A DNA stretch of 64,000 nucleotides from Bacillus sp. ISL-37 (GTDB lineage Bacteria > Bacillota > Bacilli > Bacillales > Cytobacillaceae), in the NCBI RefSeq assembly GCF_018613315.1, contig NZ_JAGGQL010000003.1, forward strand, positions 248,001 through 312,000, given 5' to 3'. The first letter of the stretch is position 1. Every line of letters begins with the position of its first letter. Below, in pieces: positions 52,777-61,922 of the stretch. The translations under genes were made by a program, and so were the position numbers. The notes beneath the pieces were generated by a model that was not told the DNA's origin, searched no databases, and worked only from the letters and a program-made list of their open reading frames with translations.

Positions 52777-53072
52777 TTCTCGATTTTAACAGGACCATCA
52801 ATTCGGCCGCTCTTATCAAAATAAACTAGAACGGAATCGCCACTTTGGATTTTCAGGTAAGCTGGCACTTTTTCTTTTTTAAAATAAATGCTTTTTCCAT
52901 CCGTGCTCTTTCCATAAAAACCAGAATCGTCGCTCTTGTTGATGATAAATTCTTCTGTAATATAATCAGTTTCAACCTCATTGGAAACCTTTCGCGCTTC
53001 ATCCATTTCAAACTTCAGGAAAACCATCAACCCAAGAAGAAGGGTCAATAAAAACAGCAACAATACCCTCAT
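52767..53072 (-). CDS. single-pass membrane or secreted small protein
   Basis: 101 residues. An N-terminal hydrophobic segment (VLLLFLLTLLLGLMVF) is followed by a charged linker and a small beta-rich domain (SGFYGKSTDGKSIYFKKE, ending DKSGRIDGPVKIEKID) that looks like an OB- or SH3-type barrel. No family recognised. RBS TGGAGG fixes ATG 53072. Confidence 0.55.
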   Translation of the reverse strand: MRVLLLFLLTLLLGLMVFLKFEMDEARKVSNEVETDYITEEFIINKSDDSGFYGKSTDGKSIYFKKEKVPAYLKIQSGDSVLVYFDKSGRIDGPVKIEKID

Positions 53073-53198
53073 TTGTTCATCCTCCACTGCATAATCCGTA
53101 ACCATTATATGTAGCTGGCTTGTCTAAATGACTTAATCCATTTAAAAAGTTTGCTATAATGGTAGGAAAAATGGCAGGATGACAGAAGGGTTTGACAC

Positions 53199-53909
53199 AT
53201 GACGAAAATTTACGAATCCGATTTATATGAGCCAATCCGAAAGCATTTTATTAAACAAGGCTATCGTGTTAATGGTGAAGTACACGATTGCGATTTAACA
53301 GCTGTTAAGGATGAGGATCTAATAATCGTCGAATTAAAACTGAATCTGAATATCGACCTTTTGCTTCAGGCAACGAGACGGCAGCGGCTGACTGATCTCG
53401 TATATATCGCGATTCCGAAACCAAAACGCATTTCAAGGAAACGCTGGAATGATATCATCCAATTAGTAAAAAGACTGGAATTGGGACTGATCATAGTATC
53501 ATTTTCTGGTAATCGGAAAAGTGTTGAGTTTAAGGTTCACCCGGAACCATATAAACGCATGACAAGCAAGAATACGAGGAAGAAAGCAGCGTTAATCAAA
53601 GAAATAGAAGGAAGAAGCGCTGACTACAATATCGGCGGAAGCAGCAAAACAAAGATCATGACTGCCTACAAAGAAAATTGCATCCAAATCGCCTGTTATC
53701 TAGAAAAACTTGGACAAATGTCTCCAAAAGCGCTGGTTGCTCTTGGTACAGGGGAAAAGACACCATTAATCCTTCAAAAAAACTATTACAATTGGTTTGA
53801 AAGAGTACAGAGAGGTGTTTATTCCATCACAGAGCAAGGAAAGAAAGAACTTGAAGACTATCCTGATCTTGTGGAATATTATTTAGGCGAACTGAAAACG
53901 GCAGATTGA
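53199..53909 (+). CDS. DUF2161 putative PD-(D/E)xK phosphodiesterase
   Basis: 236 residues. The N-terminal 130 residues show the nuclease-like core: ESDLYEPIRKHFIKQGY, then an acidic residue in DLTAV and the E-x-K signature in LIIVELKLN, which is the PD-(D/E)xK arrangement with LLLQATRRQRLTDLVYIAIP following. The C-terminal half is winged-helix-like (MSPKALVALGTGEKTPLIL, GVYSITEQGKKELEDY). It may act on nucleic acid, but the family has no proven activity that I know of. Monocistronic. Confidence 0.8.
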   Translation: MTKIYESDLYEPIRKHFIKQGYRVNGEVHDCDLTAVKDEDLIIVELKLNLNIDLLLQATRRQRLTDLVYIAIPKPKRISRKRWNDIIQLVKRLELGLIIVSFSGNRKSVEFKVHPEPYKRMTSKNTRKKAALIKEIEGRSADYNIGGSSKTKIMTAYKENCIQIACYLEKLGQMSPKALVALGTGEKTPLILQKNYYNWFERVQRGVYSITEQGKKELEDYPDLVEYYLGELKTAD

Positions 53910-54042
53910 CTTTAAGTGCACGTTAAGCCTTAAGTTGCAGGAGAGAATTACATAAAAAAGCAAATCATAGTTATAATAGAAAGCTGTTTTTGACCCTATC
54001 ACTAGTTTGTTAGCTGGAAAAAAACATTCAAAATTTCCAGTT

Positions 54043-54175
54043 CGCCAATAAATTTCAATTATCGCCAATAAACAAGTGCTTATCGCCAATAAAAATTTAT
54101 TTTCGCCAATAAAATTGTGAAAACCGCCAATAAAATTCTCTAAGCAATAAAATGCCCATCATTAATAAAGAAAAT
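54043..54175. repeat. array F: 20-21-bp repeat with core CGCCAATAAA
   Basis: CGCCAATAAA begins at 54043, 54063, 54084, 54104 and 54125, with a weaker copy at 54145 (spacings 20, 21, 20, 21, 20). Between the cores the sequence is AT-rich and not conserved. The 460-bp gap between convergent genes holds this array and otherwise only AT-rich sequence. Confidence 0.8.
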
Positions 54176-54330
54176 TGAACGAAAATACTGCTGCTAATGT
54201 GAGTAAAAAACAAAAAAAGCAACTTATGCCACATTTATATTGATAACGGGAAGAAAAAGCGAGAAAAACAAATGCAAAATGAATACTCGCCACTTGCTTA
54301 GCCAATAGAATGTTCACATTAGATTACAAA

Positions 54331-54372
54331 AAAGCGGGGAGAAACAAATAAACTGTTTTCTCCCCGTTTTTT
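54331..54372 (-). terminator. terminator after tetR
   Basis: Minus-strand arms ACGGGGAGAAA and TTTCTCCCCGC with T6. Confidence 0.8.
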
Positions 54373-55240
54373 ATGCCTTCTCGAGCAAATTCTCATCGAT
54401 CAATGCTTTTAGCTCGCTAAGTTCATTTTTATCGATCGCTGCCATAGATACCAAAACACTGTCAATCAGGAATTTTCTTGGGCTTGAGGACCGAAGGATT
54501 TCTTCTTCGATGAAATCAAGCTTTTTATGATGATCATTATTATTGTATTCAAGCTTTTTCATGCGGGAAATGACTGATTGAACTTTAATCCTCCAGTCTA
54601 GCTCCTCTGCTTGGGAAACGGGAAGCCATGTATCCAAGATTTCAGGTGGAACTAATTGTTCCCCAGATAGCGCTAGCTCTTCAAGCATATTCAAAATCCG
54701 AGTTACACTATAGCGAACTACTGTGCGTAAACTCGCTGCCTCACCGTTTGCTTTTCGATGAAACCTGATATTCTGAAGCAGGATTCCATTAAGCATTATG
54801 GCCGCATCAAGAAGGTATGGCTGGCAAATCTCATCCGTTATGTCTCCGAGCCGATCCGAAAACCAGCGTAATATTTTCATTTGTCCCACTTCGATGTATT
54901 GCTTGAGCTCTTTATCTCCGGAGAAAAAAACTTCCTCAAATAGCGGGACGATTTTGTTTTCACGGTTTGCGTACATCTGAAATTCTATTTGGCTAATAAA
55001 GATTTCCGGGTCACCAGGGTCCTTGCCATGCAGCAATCCATTACGATCAATCTCCATTTTTCTAAAGGCTGTTTTAAAAATATCCATAAGCAATTGATTC
55101 TTGGATGAGAAATAATTATAGAAGGTTCCTTTTGATATTCCACTGTAATCGAGGATATCCTGAATAGAGGTGGCCTGGAATCCTTTTTCTATGAATAGCT
55201 GATGGGCTTTTTCAATAACATGCCGTTTTCTGTCGTTCAT
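54371..55240 (-). CDS. TetR/AcrR family repressor
   Basis: 289 residues, longer than the usual 190-220. The N-terminal helix-turn-helix is clear: AHQLFIEKGFQATSIQDILD followed by SGISKGTFYNYFSSKNQLL. The remainder is a helical ligand/dimer domain with an extra C-terminal extension of about 80 residues. It is divergently transcribed from the drug-type MFS exporter and two matching operator sequences lie between them, so it probably represses the exporter and itself. RBS AAGGTGATG. Confidence 0.9.
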   Translation of the reverse strand: MNDRKRHVIEKAHQLFIEKGFQATSIQDILDYSGISKGTFYNYFSSKNQLLMDIFKTAFRKMEIDRNGLLHGKDPGDPEIFISQIEFQMYANRENKIVPLFEEVFFSGDKELKQYIEVGQMKILRWFSDRLGDITDEICQPYLLDAAIMLNGILLQNIRFHRKANGEAASLRTVVRYSVTRILNMLEELALSGEQLVPPEILDTWLPVSQAEELDWRIKVQSVISRMKKLEYNNNDHHKKLDFIEEEILRSSSPRKFLIDSVLVSMAAIDKNELSELKALIDENLLEKA

Positions 55241-55258
55241 TTCATCACCTTAACCTTT

Positions 55259-55273
55259 TATACCGATTGTATA
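55259..55273. promoter_or_regulatory. TetR operator O1
   Basis: TATACCGATTGTATA, inverted arms TATAC and GTATA, just upstream of tetR. It matches the second site at 55347 in 13 of 15 positions. Confidence 0.6.
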
Positions 55274-55336
55274 AAAAATATACTACAGTAAATTTTCGGA
55301 CATTACAAATCCCTTTGTAAAGGTGGTTTAAAAACG

Positions 55337-55365
55337 TTGCAAAAATTGTACCGATGGTATATGCT
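55337..55365 (+). promoter_or_regulatory. promoter of the MFS exporter
   Basis: -35 TTGCAA at 55337-55342, 17-bp spacer, -10 TATGCT at 55360-55365. Operator O2 covers the spacer and reaches the -10. Confidence 0.5.
55347..55361. promoter_or_regulatory. TetR operator O2
   Basis: TGTACCGATGGTATA with inner arms TACC and GGTA around GAT; shares TACCGAT-GTATA with O1 and lies in the exporter promoter. Confidence 0.6.
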
Positions 55366-55422
55366 AATTTCTATGCAATTACATTGTTTACAAATTTGTG
55401 AACAATTTTAGGGGGATATAGA

Positions 55423-56961
55423 ATGGAACAAAATATGAAAACACCTGACAAACCGCCCTATGGAATATTGGCGGTATTAATTGTTGGAGCTTTTATCGCA
55501 TTTTTAAATAATACATTGCTTAATATAGCTTTGCCTTCGATCATGACTGACCTTAAGGTAGAGGCAACGACAGTCCAATGGCTGACAACCGGGTTCATGC
55601 TCGTCAGTGGAATCATGATTCCTCTTAGTGCGTATTTGATCCAAAAGTATTCGGTTAGGAATTTATTTTTGACCGCAATGGGCTTATTCACATTGGGTAC
55701 GATCTTATCAGGAGCCTCTCATATATTCCCGGTATTGTTAGCAGGGCGGATGATTCAGGCATCGGGTACAGCGATCATGATGCCGCTTTTGATGAATGTC
55801 ATGCTAGTAAGTTTCCCGATCGAAAAACGTGGTACCGCAATGGGTGTATTCGGATTGGTGCTTATGTTTGCACCAGCAATAGGTCCGACACTTTCTGGGT
55901 GGCTCATCGAGCATTACGACTGGAGGATGCTTTTCCATTTTGTAACACCAATCGCAGCAATGGTTTTGTTACTCGGATTCTTCCTGTTAAAAGATAAAAA
56001 AGAGAAAGTGCATATGCGTCTGGACGTTATTTCACTATCGTTATCGAGCGTTGGATTTGGCGGACTTCTGTACGGCTTTAGCTCTGCCGGTTCGAAGGGA
56101 TGGGACAGTCCGCATGTTTATCTAACATTAGCGATAGGTGCCGTTTCACTTATCGTCTTTATCCTTCGTCAATTACGCCAGGATAATCCAATGTTGAATT
56201 TCCGAATTTATAAGTATCCAATGTTTGCTTTATCTTCAGTAATTTCGATGATCGTGACAATGGCGATGTTCTCTGGAATGCTGTTGCTTCCAATCTACGT
56301 GCAGACAATACGAGGGATTTCACCACTGGATGCGGGCTTAATGCTGTTGCCAGGCGCGATTGCCATGGCAATTATGTCACCGATTACCGGAAGATTATTT
56401 GATAAATTTGGCGGCCGCGCTATGGCTGTCATTGGTCTGATTATCACGCTTGTGACGAGCTACTATTTCAGCAATCTTTCAATGGAAACGACTTATACTC
56501 AACTAATTATCCTTTACACAGTTCGGATGTTCGGCATGTCGATGGTCAATATGCCTGTTAACACAAATGGACTAAACCAATTGCCAGCACGTTATTATCC
56601 ACACGGCACAGCAATGAACAACACCTTGCAGCAGGTTTCCGGTGCAATTGGAACAGCCTTGTTGGTGACGGTGATGTCAATGCGTGCAGAATCTTATGGA
56701 AAAGAATTAGCTGCGTCAGCACTCAAAGAAGCTGCAGCTGCGGGTAAAGCTGTTACTCCTGCTGTTCAAGCAGAAATGGAGCAGCAGATTGCGATGCAAG
56801 CGATGCTTCAGGGAATCAATGACGCATTTTTTGTCACTGTATTTTTATCAGCGATTGCGTTGGTCCTTGCATTCTTTATCAAACGCGCAACACAGGCGGA
56901 AGACACCATTGGCAAAAAAGCTCCTGCAAAGAAACATTCACAAAAATTGGTTAATAACTAA
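55423..56961 (+). CDS. DHA2-type MFS multidrug exporter (14 TM)
   Basis: 512 residues, the size of EmrB/QacA/LmrB drug:proton antiporters. NNTLLNIALPSIMTDL and TVQWLTTGFMLVSGIMIPLS are the DHA2 start; LAGRMIQASGTAIMMPLL and GPTLSGWLIEHYDWRMLF are motif C-type regions. About 14 membrane segments. It exports toxic compounds with proton uptake; drug unknown. Controlled by the divergent TetR protein. RBS AGGGGGA. Confidence 0.92.
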   Translation: MEQNMKTPDKPPYGILAVLIVGAFIAFLNNTLLNIALPSIMTDLKVEATTVQWLTTGFMLVSGIMIPLSAYLIQKYSVRNLFLTAMGLFTLGTILSGASHIFPVLLAGRMIQASGTAIMMPLLMNVMLVSFPIEKRGTAMGVFGLVLMFAPAIGPTLSGWLIEHYDWRMLFHFVTPIAAMVLLLGFFLLKDKKEKVHMRLDVISLSLSSVGFGGLLYGFSSAGSKGWDSPHVYLTLAIGAVSLIVFILRQLRQDNPMLNFRIYKYPMFALSSVISMIVTMAMFSGMLLLPIYVQTIRGISPLDAGLMLLPGAIAMAIMSPITGRLFDKFGGRAMAVIGLIITLVTSYYFSNLSMETTYTQLIILYTVRMFGMSMVNMPVNTNGLNQLPARYYPHGTAMNNTLQQVSGAIGTALLVTVMSMRAESYGKELAASALKEAAAAGKAVTPAVQAEMEQQIAMQAMLQGINDAFFVTVFLSAIALVLAFFIKRATQAEDTIGKKAPAKKHSQKLVNN

Positions 56962-56967
56962 TCATTT

Positions 56968-56991
56968 TGCCCCTGGACTCCAGGGGTTTTT
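56968..56991 (+). terminator. terminator after MFS exporter
   Basis: Arms CCCCTG and CAGGGG with T5. Confidence 0.7.
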
Positions 56992-57036
56992 GTATAATAA
57001 AAAGTGGATAAATTATAAAGGATAGGGAGAATAATT

Positions 57037-57375
57037 ATGGAAGAAATCTCTGCAATGCTCGCACAAAAACAGCTCGATGCGTATAACAAACAAAATTTAG
57101 AAGAGTTTTTATCAGTGTATAGTGAAAATGTAGTAATCATGGAATTTCCGAGTAACGAGGTAACCACCAGAGGGATAGAGGAAATGCGGGCCAGATATGG
57201 CAAGCTTTTTAAAAATCATCCAAATAACCATGCGGAACTTTTGGGCAGGATGGTTCATGGAAACAAGGTTATTGATCATGAACTCGTTACAGGCAGGGAA
57301 AATTCCGAGCCGAAAAAAGCTGTTGCCATATATGAAATTAAAGGCGAAAAGATCGTGAAAGTTTGGTTCTTATAA
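57037..57375 (+). CDS. SnoaL-like / NTF2-fold protein
   Basis: 112 residues with the NTF2 cone fold: AQKQLDAYNKQNLEEFLSVY, then VVIMEFPSNEVTTRGIEEMR, and the final strand AIYEIKGEKIVKVWFL. The pocket may bind or convert a small molecule; no catalytic residue can be named. Monocistronic, RBS ATAGGGAG, and a strong terminator follows. Confidence 0.8.
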   Translation: MEEISAMLAQKQLDAYNKQNLEEFLSVYSENVVIMEFPSNEVTTRGIEEMRARYGKLFKNHPNNHAELLGRMVHGNKVIDHELVTGRENSEPKKAVAIYEIKGEKIVKVWFL

Positions 57376-57388
57376 TCCCTGCAATAGA

Positions 57389-57430
57389 ATGCCAGCACCT
57401 GTATCTGTACAAGGTGCTGGCTTTTTCTTT
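57389..57430 (+). terminator. terminator
   Basis: Arms GCCAGCACCT and AGGTGCTGGC with T5. Confidence 0.85.
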
Positions 57431-57565
57431 TGGAGTAATATAGTTTGCATCAAAAATCAGTCAAATAAAATTGTAAAAGCTGCCCATAACCGGTGCAGTA
57501 ATACCATTATAATTTCATTATCAAGGGGGAATCTATTCTTAAATAAACAGAAGGGTTTTAAAGAA

Positions 57566-58570
57566 GTGGCAAATCATGAAAACATTCAGTTGACTTCAGC
57601 CGAGTTAGCAGCACTCCACCAGAATTACCTTGGAGATACAATGTCTATGTTTGTTTTTGGGCATTTCCTTGAAACGGTAGAGGATTCGGAAATAAAGACA
57701 GTGGTGGAACACGCACTGGATATATCAAGACAGCATGTAGAAGGTATTAAAGAAACCTTTGTTAAGGAAAATATTCCTATTCCCATTGGTTTTACAGATC
57801 AGGATGTAAACAAACGAGCACCAAGGTTATTTTCAGATCCATTCTATCTGTATTACATCAAGCACATGGCAAGAGGGGGATTGGCTATCTATGGTTTCAT
57901 TCAGCCCCATATGTTCAGGGATGATATTTTATCTTTTTACACGAAATGTTTGCAGTCAACAATTGAGTTGAATAATGAAGCAACTGACTTATTAAAAAAG
58001 AAGGGGCTATCAGTCAGGCCTGCGTATATTCCTTATCCGGACAAAAATGAGTTCATTCATAAGCAATCCTTTTTATCAGGCTTTATGGGTGATAAACGGC
58101 CATTGACTGGGATGGAAATCACACATCTCTTTGGGAATATACAAACGAATAAATTGGGGGAAGCACTTGCAACTGGTTTTAGCCAGGTTGCACAATCCAA
58201 AAAGGTTACGAAGTATTTTCTGAGAGGGAAGGAAATAGCGGAAAAACACATCAAGGTTTTTTCGGAATATCTTCGTGTTGAAAATCTTCCGGTACCGATG
58301 ACTTGGGATCATGAGGTATCAAAATCCCAGGAAGCCCCTTTCTCTGATAAATTAATGATGTTCCATTTTGGAATAATGAACTTTTCCGGCAGCGGCAACT
58401 ATGGAATGTCGGTAGCGGCCAGTCAAAGAAAGGATATTGCAGCAATTTACGCTCGTTTAAACGCAGAAATCTTATTATATGCTGAGGACGGGGCAAACAT
58501 CATGATTGATGAGGGATGGTTAGAACAGCCACCACTCGCAGCAGATCGCAATGATTTGGCTAAAACATAG
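57566..58570 (+). CDS. DUF3231 protein
   Basis: 334 residues, all-helical, with two similar halves: ENIQLTSAELAALHQNYLGD opens the first and LTGMEITHLFGNIQTNKLGE the second, each a ferritin-like four-helix unit. Conserved His and Glu in both suggest metal binding, not proven. In Bacillus such proteins occur near spore or stress genes. The frame opens at 57389 within a terminator; GTG 57566 with GAAGGG upstream is the likely start. A small gene follows after 62 bp. Confidence 0.78.
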   Translation: MANHENIQLTSAELAALHQNYLGDTMSMFVFGHFLETVEDSEIKTVVEHALDISRQHVEGIKETFVKENIPIPIGFTDQDVNKRAPRLFSDPFYLYYIKHMARGGLAIYGFIQPHMFRDDILSFYTKCLQSTIELNNEATDLLKKKGLSVRPAYIPYPDKNEFIHKQSFLSGFMGDKRPLTGMEITHLFGNIQTNKLGEALATGFSQVAQSKKVTKYFLRGKEIAEKHIKVFSEYLRVENLPVPMTWDHEVSKSQEAPFSDKLMMFHFGIMNFSGSGNYGMSVAASQRKDIAAIYARLNAEILLYAEDGANIMIDEGWLEQPPLAADRNDLAKT

Positions 58571-58632
58571 CAAATTTTTTTGATCTCGGATTAAAACCGC
58601 AGCTAGAAAGACAATGGAGGGAGGTGAATATC

Positions 58633-58779
58633 GTGAGAAAAGATAAGATGGAAGGGGCTTATGAGAATGAAGTAGCCAAGTTATTCGGACTGGATGAAGA
58701 AACGAGCCTGCAATCCGTCAATTTTGCCACAACTGAAAACCGCTTGTTAAATGAACATTTCCAGGAGGAACAGCAATAA
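58633..58779 (+). CDS. 48-aa hypothetical protein, GTG start
   Basis: Strong RBS GGAGGGAGGTG before GTG 58633. The product starts MRKDKMEGAYENEVAKLFGL and is acidic; a helical, possibly spore- or stress-type protein. It follows the DUF3231 gene and could be cotranscribed. No family recognised. Confidence 0.55.
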   Translation: MRKDKMEGAYENEVAKLFGLDEETSLQSVNFATTENRLLNEHFQEEQQ

Positions 58780-58786
58780 TAAATAA

Positions 58787-58810
58787 AAGCCAGGCTTATA
58801 GCCCAGCTTA
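58787..58810 (-). terminator. terminator after the SGNH gene
   Basis: Minus-strand arms AGCTGGGC and GCCTGGCT (two G-U pairs) with TTTATTT. Confidence 0.6.
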
Positions 58811-59644
58811 ATTTTGGCGGTTTGCCAGGACGGCATCCGCTTTATGCTGTTGTTGGAATTGCTCAAGCATCTGACTTGATATAGCTGTATTGCCTGAAGG
58901 GTTCGGGTGCACTCCATCACTAGCCAGGAATTCCAAATTATCGCTGTTGATGACATTCGTAGTTTGTACCACAATGGAAGACGATGTACCTTTTGCAGCT
59001 TCGTAAATCATTAAATTCCACTTTGGAAGAAGTTTATCCGCAAGAGAATAAAATTGATGATCGGCTGGCATCGGGTTATAAAGCTCAAGAAGGACGATTG
59101 TCGCCGAAGGATTCAACTCACCAATTTTTGAAGTGATCTCCGCAAGGTTTTGTGAAAAACCTTCTTGCAGACTTTCAAAGGATTTTAGCGCACTATAGAT
59201 ATCGCTTTTTTTTACTGCTTTGAGAATGTCATTGCCACCAACATTAACGGTAATGAGGTCAGCTTCCTTGATCGCTTCGTCATACGCACCATCCTGAATG
59301 AGCAGATTTAACCTCTCACTTGTTATCCCGATCACTCCTTCGTTTTGTGAAAGAACTTGTTTGCCAGTTTCAGCACCGAGTTGGGTGGAAAATTGACTGA
59401 TGAAATTCTCTTCCTCTGGAATACGGTAACCACGTATGATTGAATCACCGAGAGCGAGATGGTTAATGGTACTGTCTGGAATTGTTCTATAGTAATCTAT
59501 ATAAGTGAGCTTATTTGTCTTTTCAACAGAAGGCGCAGTTTCCTGCTTGATTTTATTGATTTGGTATTGGGGATAGTAAATCCACGCGGAAAACGACAGG
59601 ACGGCAAGCAGGGACGAAAGCAGTAGAATTTTTATGATTTTCAT
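58808..59644 (-). CDS. SGNH/GDSL-family lipase-acylhydrolase
   Basis: 278 residues. N-terminal signal anchor (ILLLSSLLAVLSFSAWIYY), then the SGNH hydrolase: block I LALGDSIIRGY with Ser, block II NEGVIGIT, block III VNVGGNDIL with the Asn, and block V DGVHPNPSG with Asp and His. It should cleave an ester or acyl bond on the outer face of the membrane, similar to B. subtilis YpmR. RBS GAGGAGTG. Confidence 0.87.
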   Translation of the reverse strand: MKIIKILLLSSLLAVLSFSAWIYYPQYQINKIKQETAPSVEKTNKLTYIDYYRTIPDSTINHLALGDSIIRGYRIPEEENFISQFSTQLGAETGKQVLSQNEGVIGITSERLNLLIQDGAYDEAIKEADLITVNVGGNDILKAVKKSDIYSALKSFESLQEGFSQNLAEITSKIGELNPSATIVLLELYNPMPADHQFYSLADKLLPKWNLMIYEAAKGTSSSIVVQTTNVINSDNLEFLASDGVHPNPSGNTAISSQMLEQFQQQHKADAVLANRQN

Positions 59645-59755
59645 GTTGATTCACTCCTCGATATACTTCTATTGTATCAAGGATTTAGAAGGAAATAATT
59701 AGGGGGGTATTTCCATTTTTAAAAATAGTGATAATATTTAGGGATACGAAAAAAA

Positions 59756-59786
59756 TTCCGTTATCGGAAAGATATTTTGTTATAAT
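59756..59786 (+). promoter_or_regulatory. inverted repeat and -10 upstream of the MATE gene
   Basis: TTCCGTTATCGGAA (arms TTCCG and CGGAA) lies 12 bases before TATAAT at 59781-59786, over the expected -35 position. It may bind a regulator. Confidence 0.35.
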
Positions 59787-59817
59787 TATATAATTAATAT
59801 ATTCAAGGAGTACACAG

Positions 59818-61185
59818 ATGTACCAGACTTTTTCGACAAAGGAAAAAATAAAACAGATTTTTGTCATGTTGATCCCGATCTTGATTACACAATTAGGGAT
59901 GTTTTCAATGGTCTTTTTTAATACCATCATGTCAGGAAAATATAATTCTTCAGACCTTGCTGGTGTGGCCATCGGGTCATCGATTTGGAGCCCGGTCTTC
60001 ACCGGTCTCAGCGGGATACTCCTTGCTGTTTCGCCAATTGCAGCCCAGCGCTTTGGGGAAAAGAAGGGGAAAGAAGTTTCATCGATCCTCACTCATGGAA
60101 TATATTTGGCATTGATCATTGCAGTAATTGTCATCATTTTAGGTGTTTTTCTGCTAGATCCTATATTAACAGCGATGAACCTGCCTGAAAGTGTACACGA
60201 AACAGCGTTCCGCTACCTGGCTGGATTAGGATTTGGAATCATTCCATTGTTTATTTTTAACGTATTAAGATCATTCATTTATGCACTCGGAAAAACTAGA
60301 GTGGTTATGTATATCCTCCTGATGTCGTTACCAATCAACTTCTTCTTGAACTATGTCCTGATTTTCGGTCATTGGGGTTTTCCTGAATTAGGAGGAGCCG
60401 GAGCAGGTTATGCTACTTCAATTACTTATTATCTGATTGCGGGATTGACGGCAGCAGTCATTATCAAGCAAAAACCATTCTCGGATTTTGTCGGTTTGAA
60501 ATACTTCAAGGAATTTTCCGGTGAAAAAGTGAAGGAAATCCTCAAAATAGGGGTCCCTATGGGTTTATCAATCTTTTTCGAAACAAGTATGTTTGCCGTC
60601 GTCACGATTTTGATCAGTAAATTCAATATCACGACGATTGCCGCGTACCAGTCTGCTCTAAATATTGTATCCTTTTTATATATGATTCCGATGAGCATCT
60701 CTATGGCGCAAACTGTTTTGGTCGGATTTGAAGTCGGTGCCGGCCGTTATAATGATGCCAAAGCCTACAGCTGGATGGGGATTTATCTTGGTGCCATTAT
60801 TGCAGTTGGTGCCGGATTGCTAGTCGTGCTATTCCGTTATGAGGTAGCAGGATTTTATTCAAATGAACCAGCAGTGATCGCTTTAACTGGACAATTTTTG
60901 ATATATGCCTTGTTTTTCATGATATCCGACGCAATTCAGGCCACGGCACTCGCAGCATTGCGCGGGTATAGAGATGTAAATATATCCTTTATTATCACCT
61001 TGATTGCCTACTGGCTCATCTGCTTGCCGGTTGGCTATCTGCTAGCCCATAATACCGGACTTGGAGCTTCGGGATATTGGGTAGGGCTGACCATCGGATT
61101 GCTTGCAGCAGGAATATCCTTGTCACTAAGATTGATATTTATCCAAAAACGACGTTTTAACGGTAACTTGGCAGGGGTGGTATAA
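59818..61185 (+). CDS. MATE family efflux transporter
   Basis: 455 residues with 12 membrane segments. PILITQLGMFSMVFFNTIMS and VSPIAAQRFGEKKGKEVS are the N-lobe MATE signatures, and the pattern repeats in the C-lobe (MAQTVLVGFEVGAGRYNDAK). It belongs to the NorM-type branch that exports cationic compounds with Na+ or H+. RBS AAGGAG. A possible operator lies in the promoter. Confidence 0.9.
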   Translation: MYQTFSTKEKIKQIFVMLIPILITQLGMFSMVFFNTIMSGKYNSSDLAGVAIGSSIWSPVFTGLSGILLAVSPIAAQRFGEKKGKEVSSILTHGIYLALIIAVIVIILGVFLLDPILTAMNLPESVHETAFRYLAGLGFGIIPLFIFNVLRSFIYALGKTRVVMYILLMSLPINFFLNYVLIFGHWGFPELGGAGAGYATSITYYLIAGLTAAVIIKQKPFSDFVGLKYFKEFSGEKVKEILKIGVPMGLSIFFETSMFAVVTILISKFNITTIAAYQSALNIVSFLYMIPMSISMAQTVLVGFEVGAGRYNDAKAYSWMGIYLGAIIAVGAGLLVVLFRYEVAGFYSNEPAVIALTGQFLIYALFFMISDAIQATALAALRGYRDVNISFIITLIAYWLICLPVGYLLAHNTGLGASGYWVGLTIGLLAAGISLSLRLIFIQKRRFNGNLAGVV

Positions 61186-61189
61186 AAAT

Positions 61190-61226
61190 GTGTGAGGTTC
61201 CTTATTAGGAATCTCACTTTTTTTTG
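61190..61226 (+). terminator. terminator after MATE gene
   Basis: Arms GTGAGGTTCC and GGAATCTCAC with T8. Confidence 0.85.
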
Positions 61227-61363
61227 AAAAACTAATATGATTAATCCTATTGTACTGATCAAATTTAAAGGAACCAATCCTTAAAAATTTTATCCTGATT
61301 ATGGAAAATCGCAGAAGGAATCCAGTCTTTTTGGAGGAATATTATTTTAGGGAGTTGCGGAAA

Positions 61364-61900
61364 ATGAGTTATTTAAAGTTAGCTAATGAAAATTTCAAAA
61401 ACATTAAAAGTCAGGCGGAGAAAGCGATGGAACAATTGAATCTGGACCAGCTCAATTTTTCTCCAAATGAAGAATCCAACAGTATTGCCATAATTGCAAA
61501 GCATATGAGCGGTAATCTTAAATCGAGATTCCGTGACTTTTTGACCTCTGATGGTGAAAAACCAGATCGTAATAGAGATGGAGAATTCAAGGGAACATTT
61601 GCGGCGAGGGAAGACTTGCTGACTCATTGGAATGATGGCTGGACTGTGCTTTTTCAGACGCTTTCACAGTTAACGGAAAAGGACTTGGAACAAACAGTCT
61701 TAATCAGAAACGAACCGCACACTGCGATTAAAGCCATCCAGCGACAAATTGTCCATCAAGCAACTCATGCTGGGCAGATTGTCTATCTAGCAAAGATGAT
61801 CAAAAATGAGGAATGGAATACAGTCAGTATTCCTAAGGGTCACTCTCAGCAATTCAACGAAAAAATGATGGGGATGTCAAAAAAAGAAGAGACCCGCTAG
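61364..61900 (+). CDS. DUF1572 (DinB-like) protein
   Basis: 178 residues. A DinB/DUF1572 four-helix protein: SIAIIAKHMSGNLKSRFRDF carries the first His, and QRQIVHQATHAGQIVYL the HxxxH metal pair. The family binds a divalent metal and may be a thiol-dependent enzyme such as a bacillithiol transferase; not shown here. The frame opens at 61301; ATG 61364 with GGGAG upstream matches the family start. The stop lies in a hairpin. Confidence 0.8.
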   Translation: MSYLKLANENFKNIKSQAEKAMEQLNLDQLNFSPNEESNSIAIIAKHMSGNLKSRFRDFLTSDGEKPDRNRDGEFKGTFAAREDLLTHWNDGWTVLFQTLSQLTEKDLEQTVLIRNEPHTAIKAIQRQIVHQATHAGQIVYLAKMIKNEEWNTVSIPKGHSQQFNEKMMGMSKKEETR

Positions 61901-61922
61901 TAAAAAAGACGGGTCCTTCTTA
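61887..61922. terminator. hairpin between convergent genes
   Basis: Arms GACCCG and CGGGTC around the stop codon of the DUF1572 gene; the T run after it is short (CTTCTTAA), and the opposite-strand flank is CTCTTCTTTTTTT. Confidence 0.5.

Noticed and set aside
57389-57565. 59-residue N-terminal extension of the DUF3231 protein
   Set aside because: It begins in the loop region of a strong terminator and has no family match; GTG 57566 fits the RBS and the domain start.
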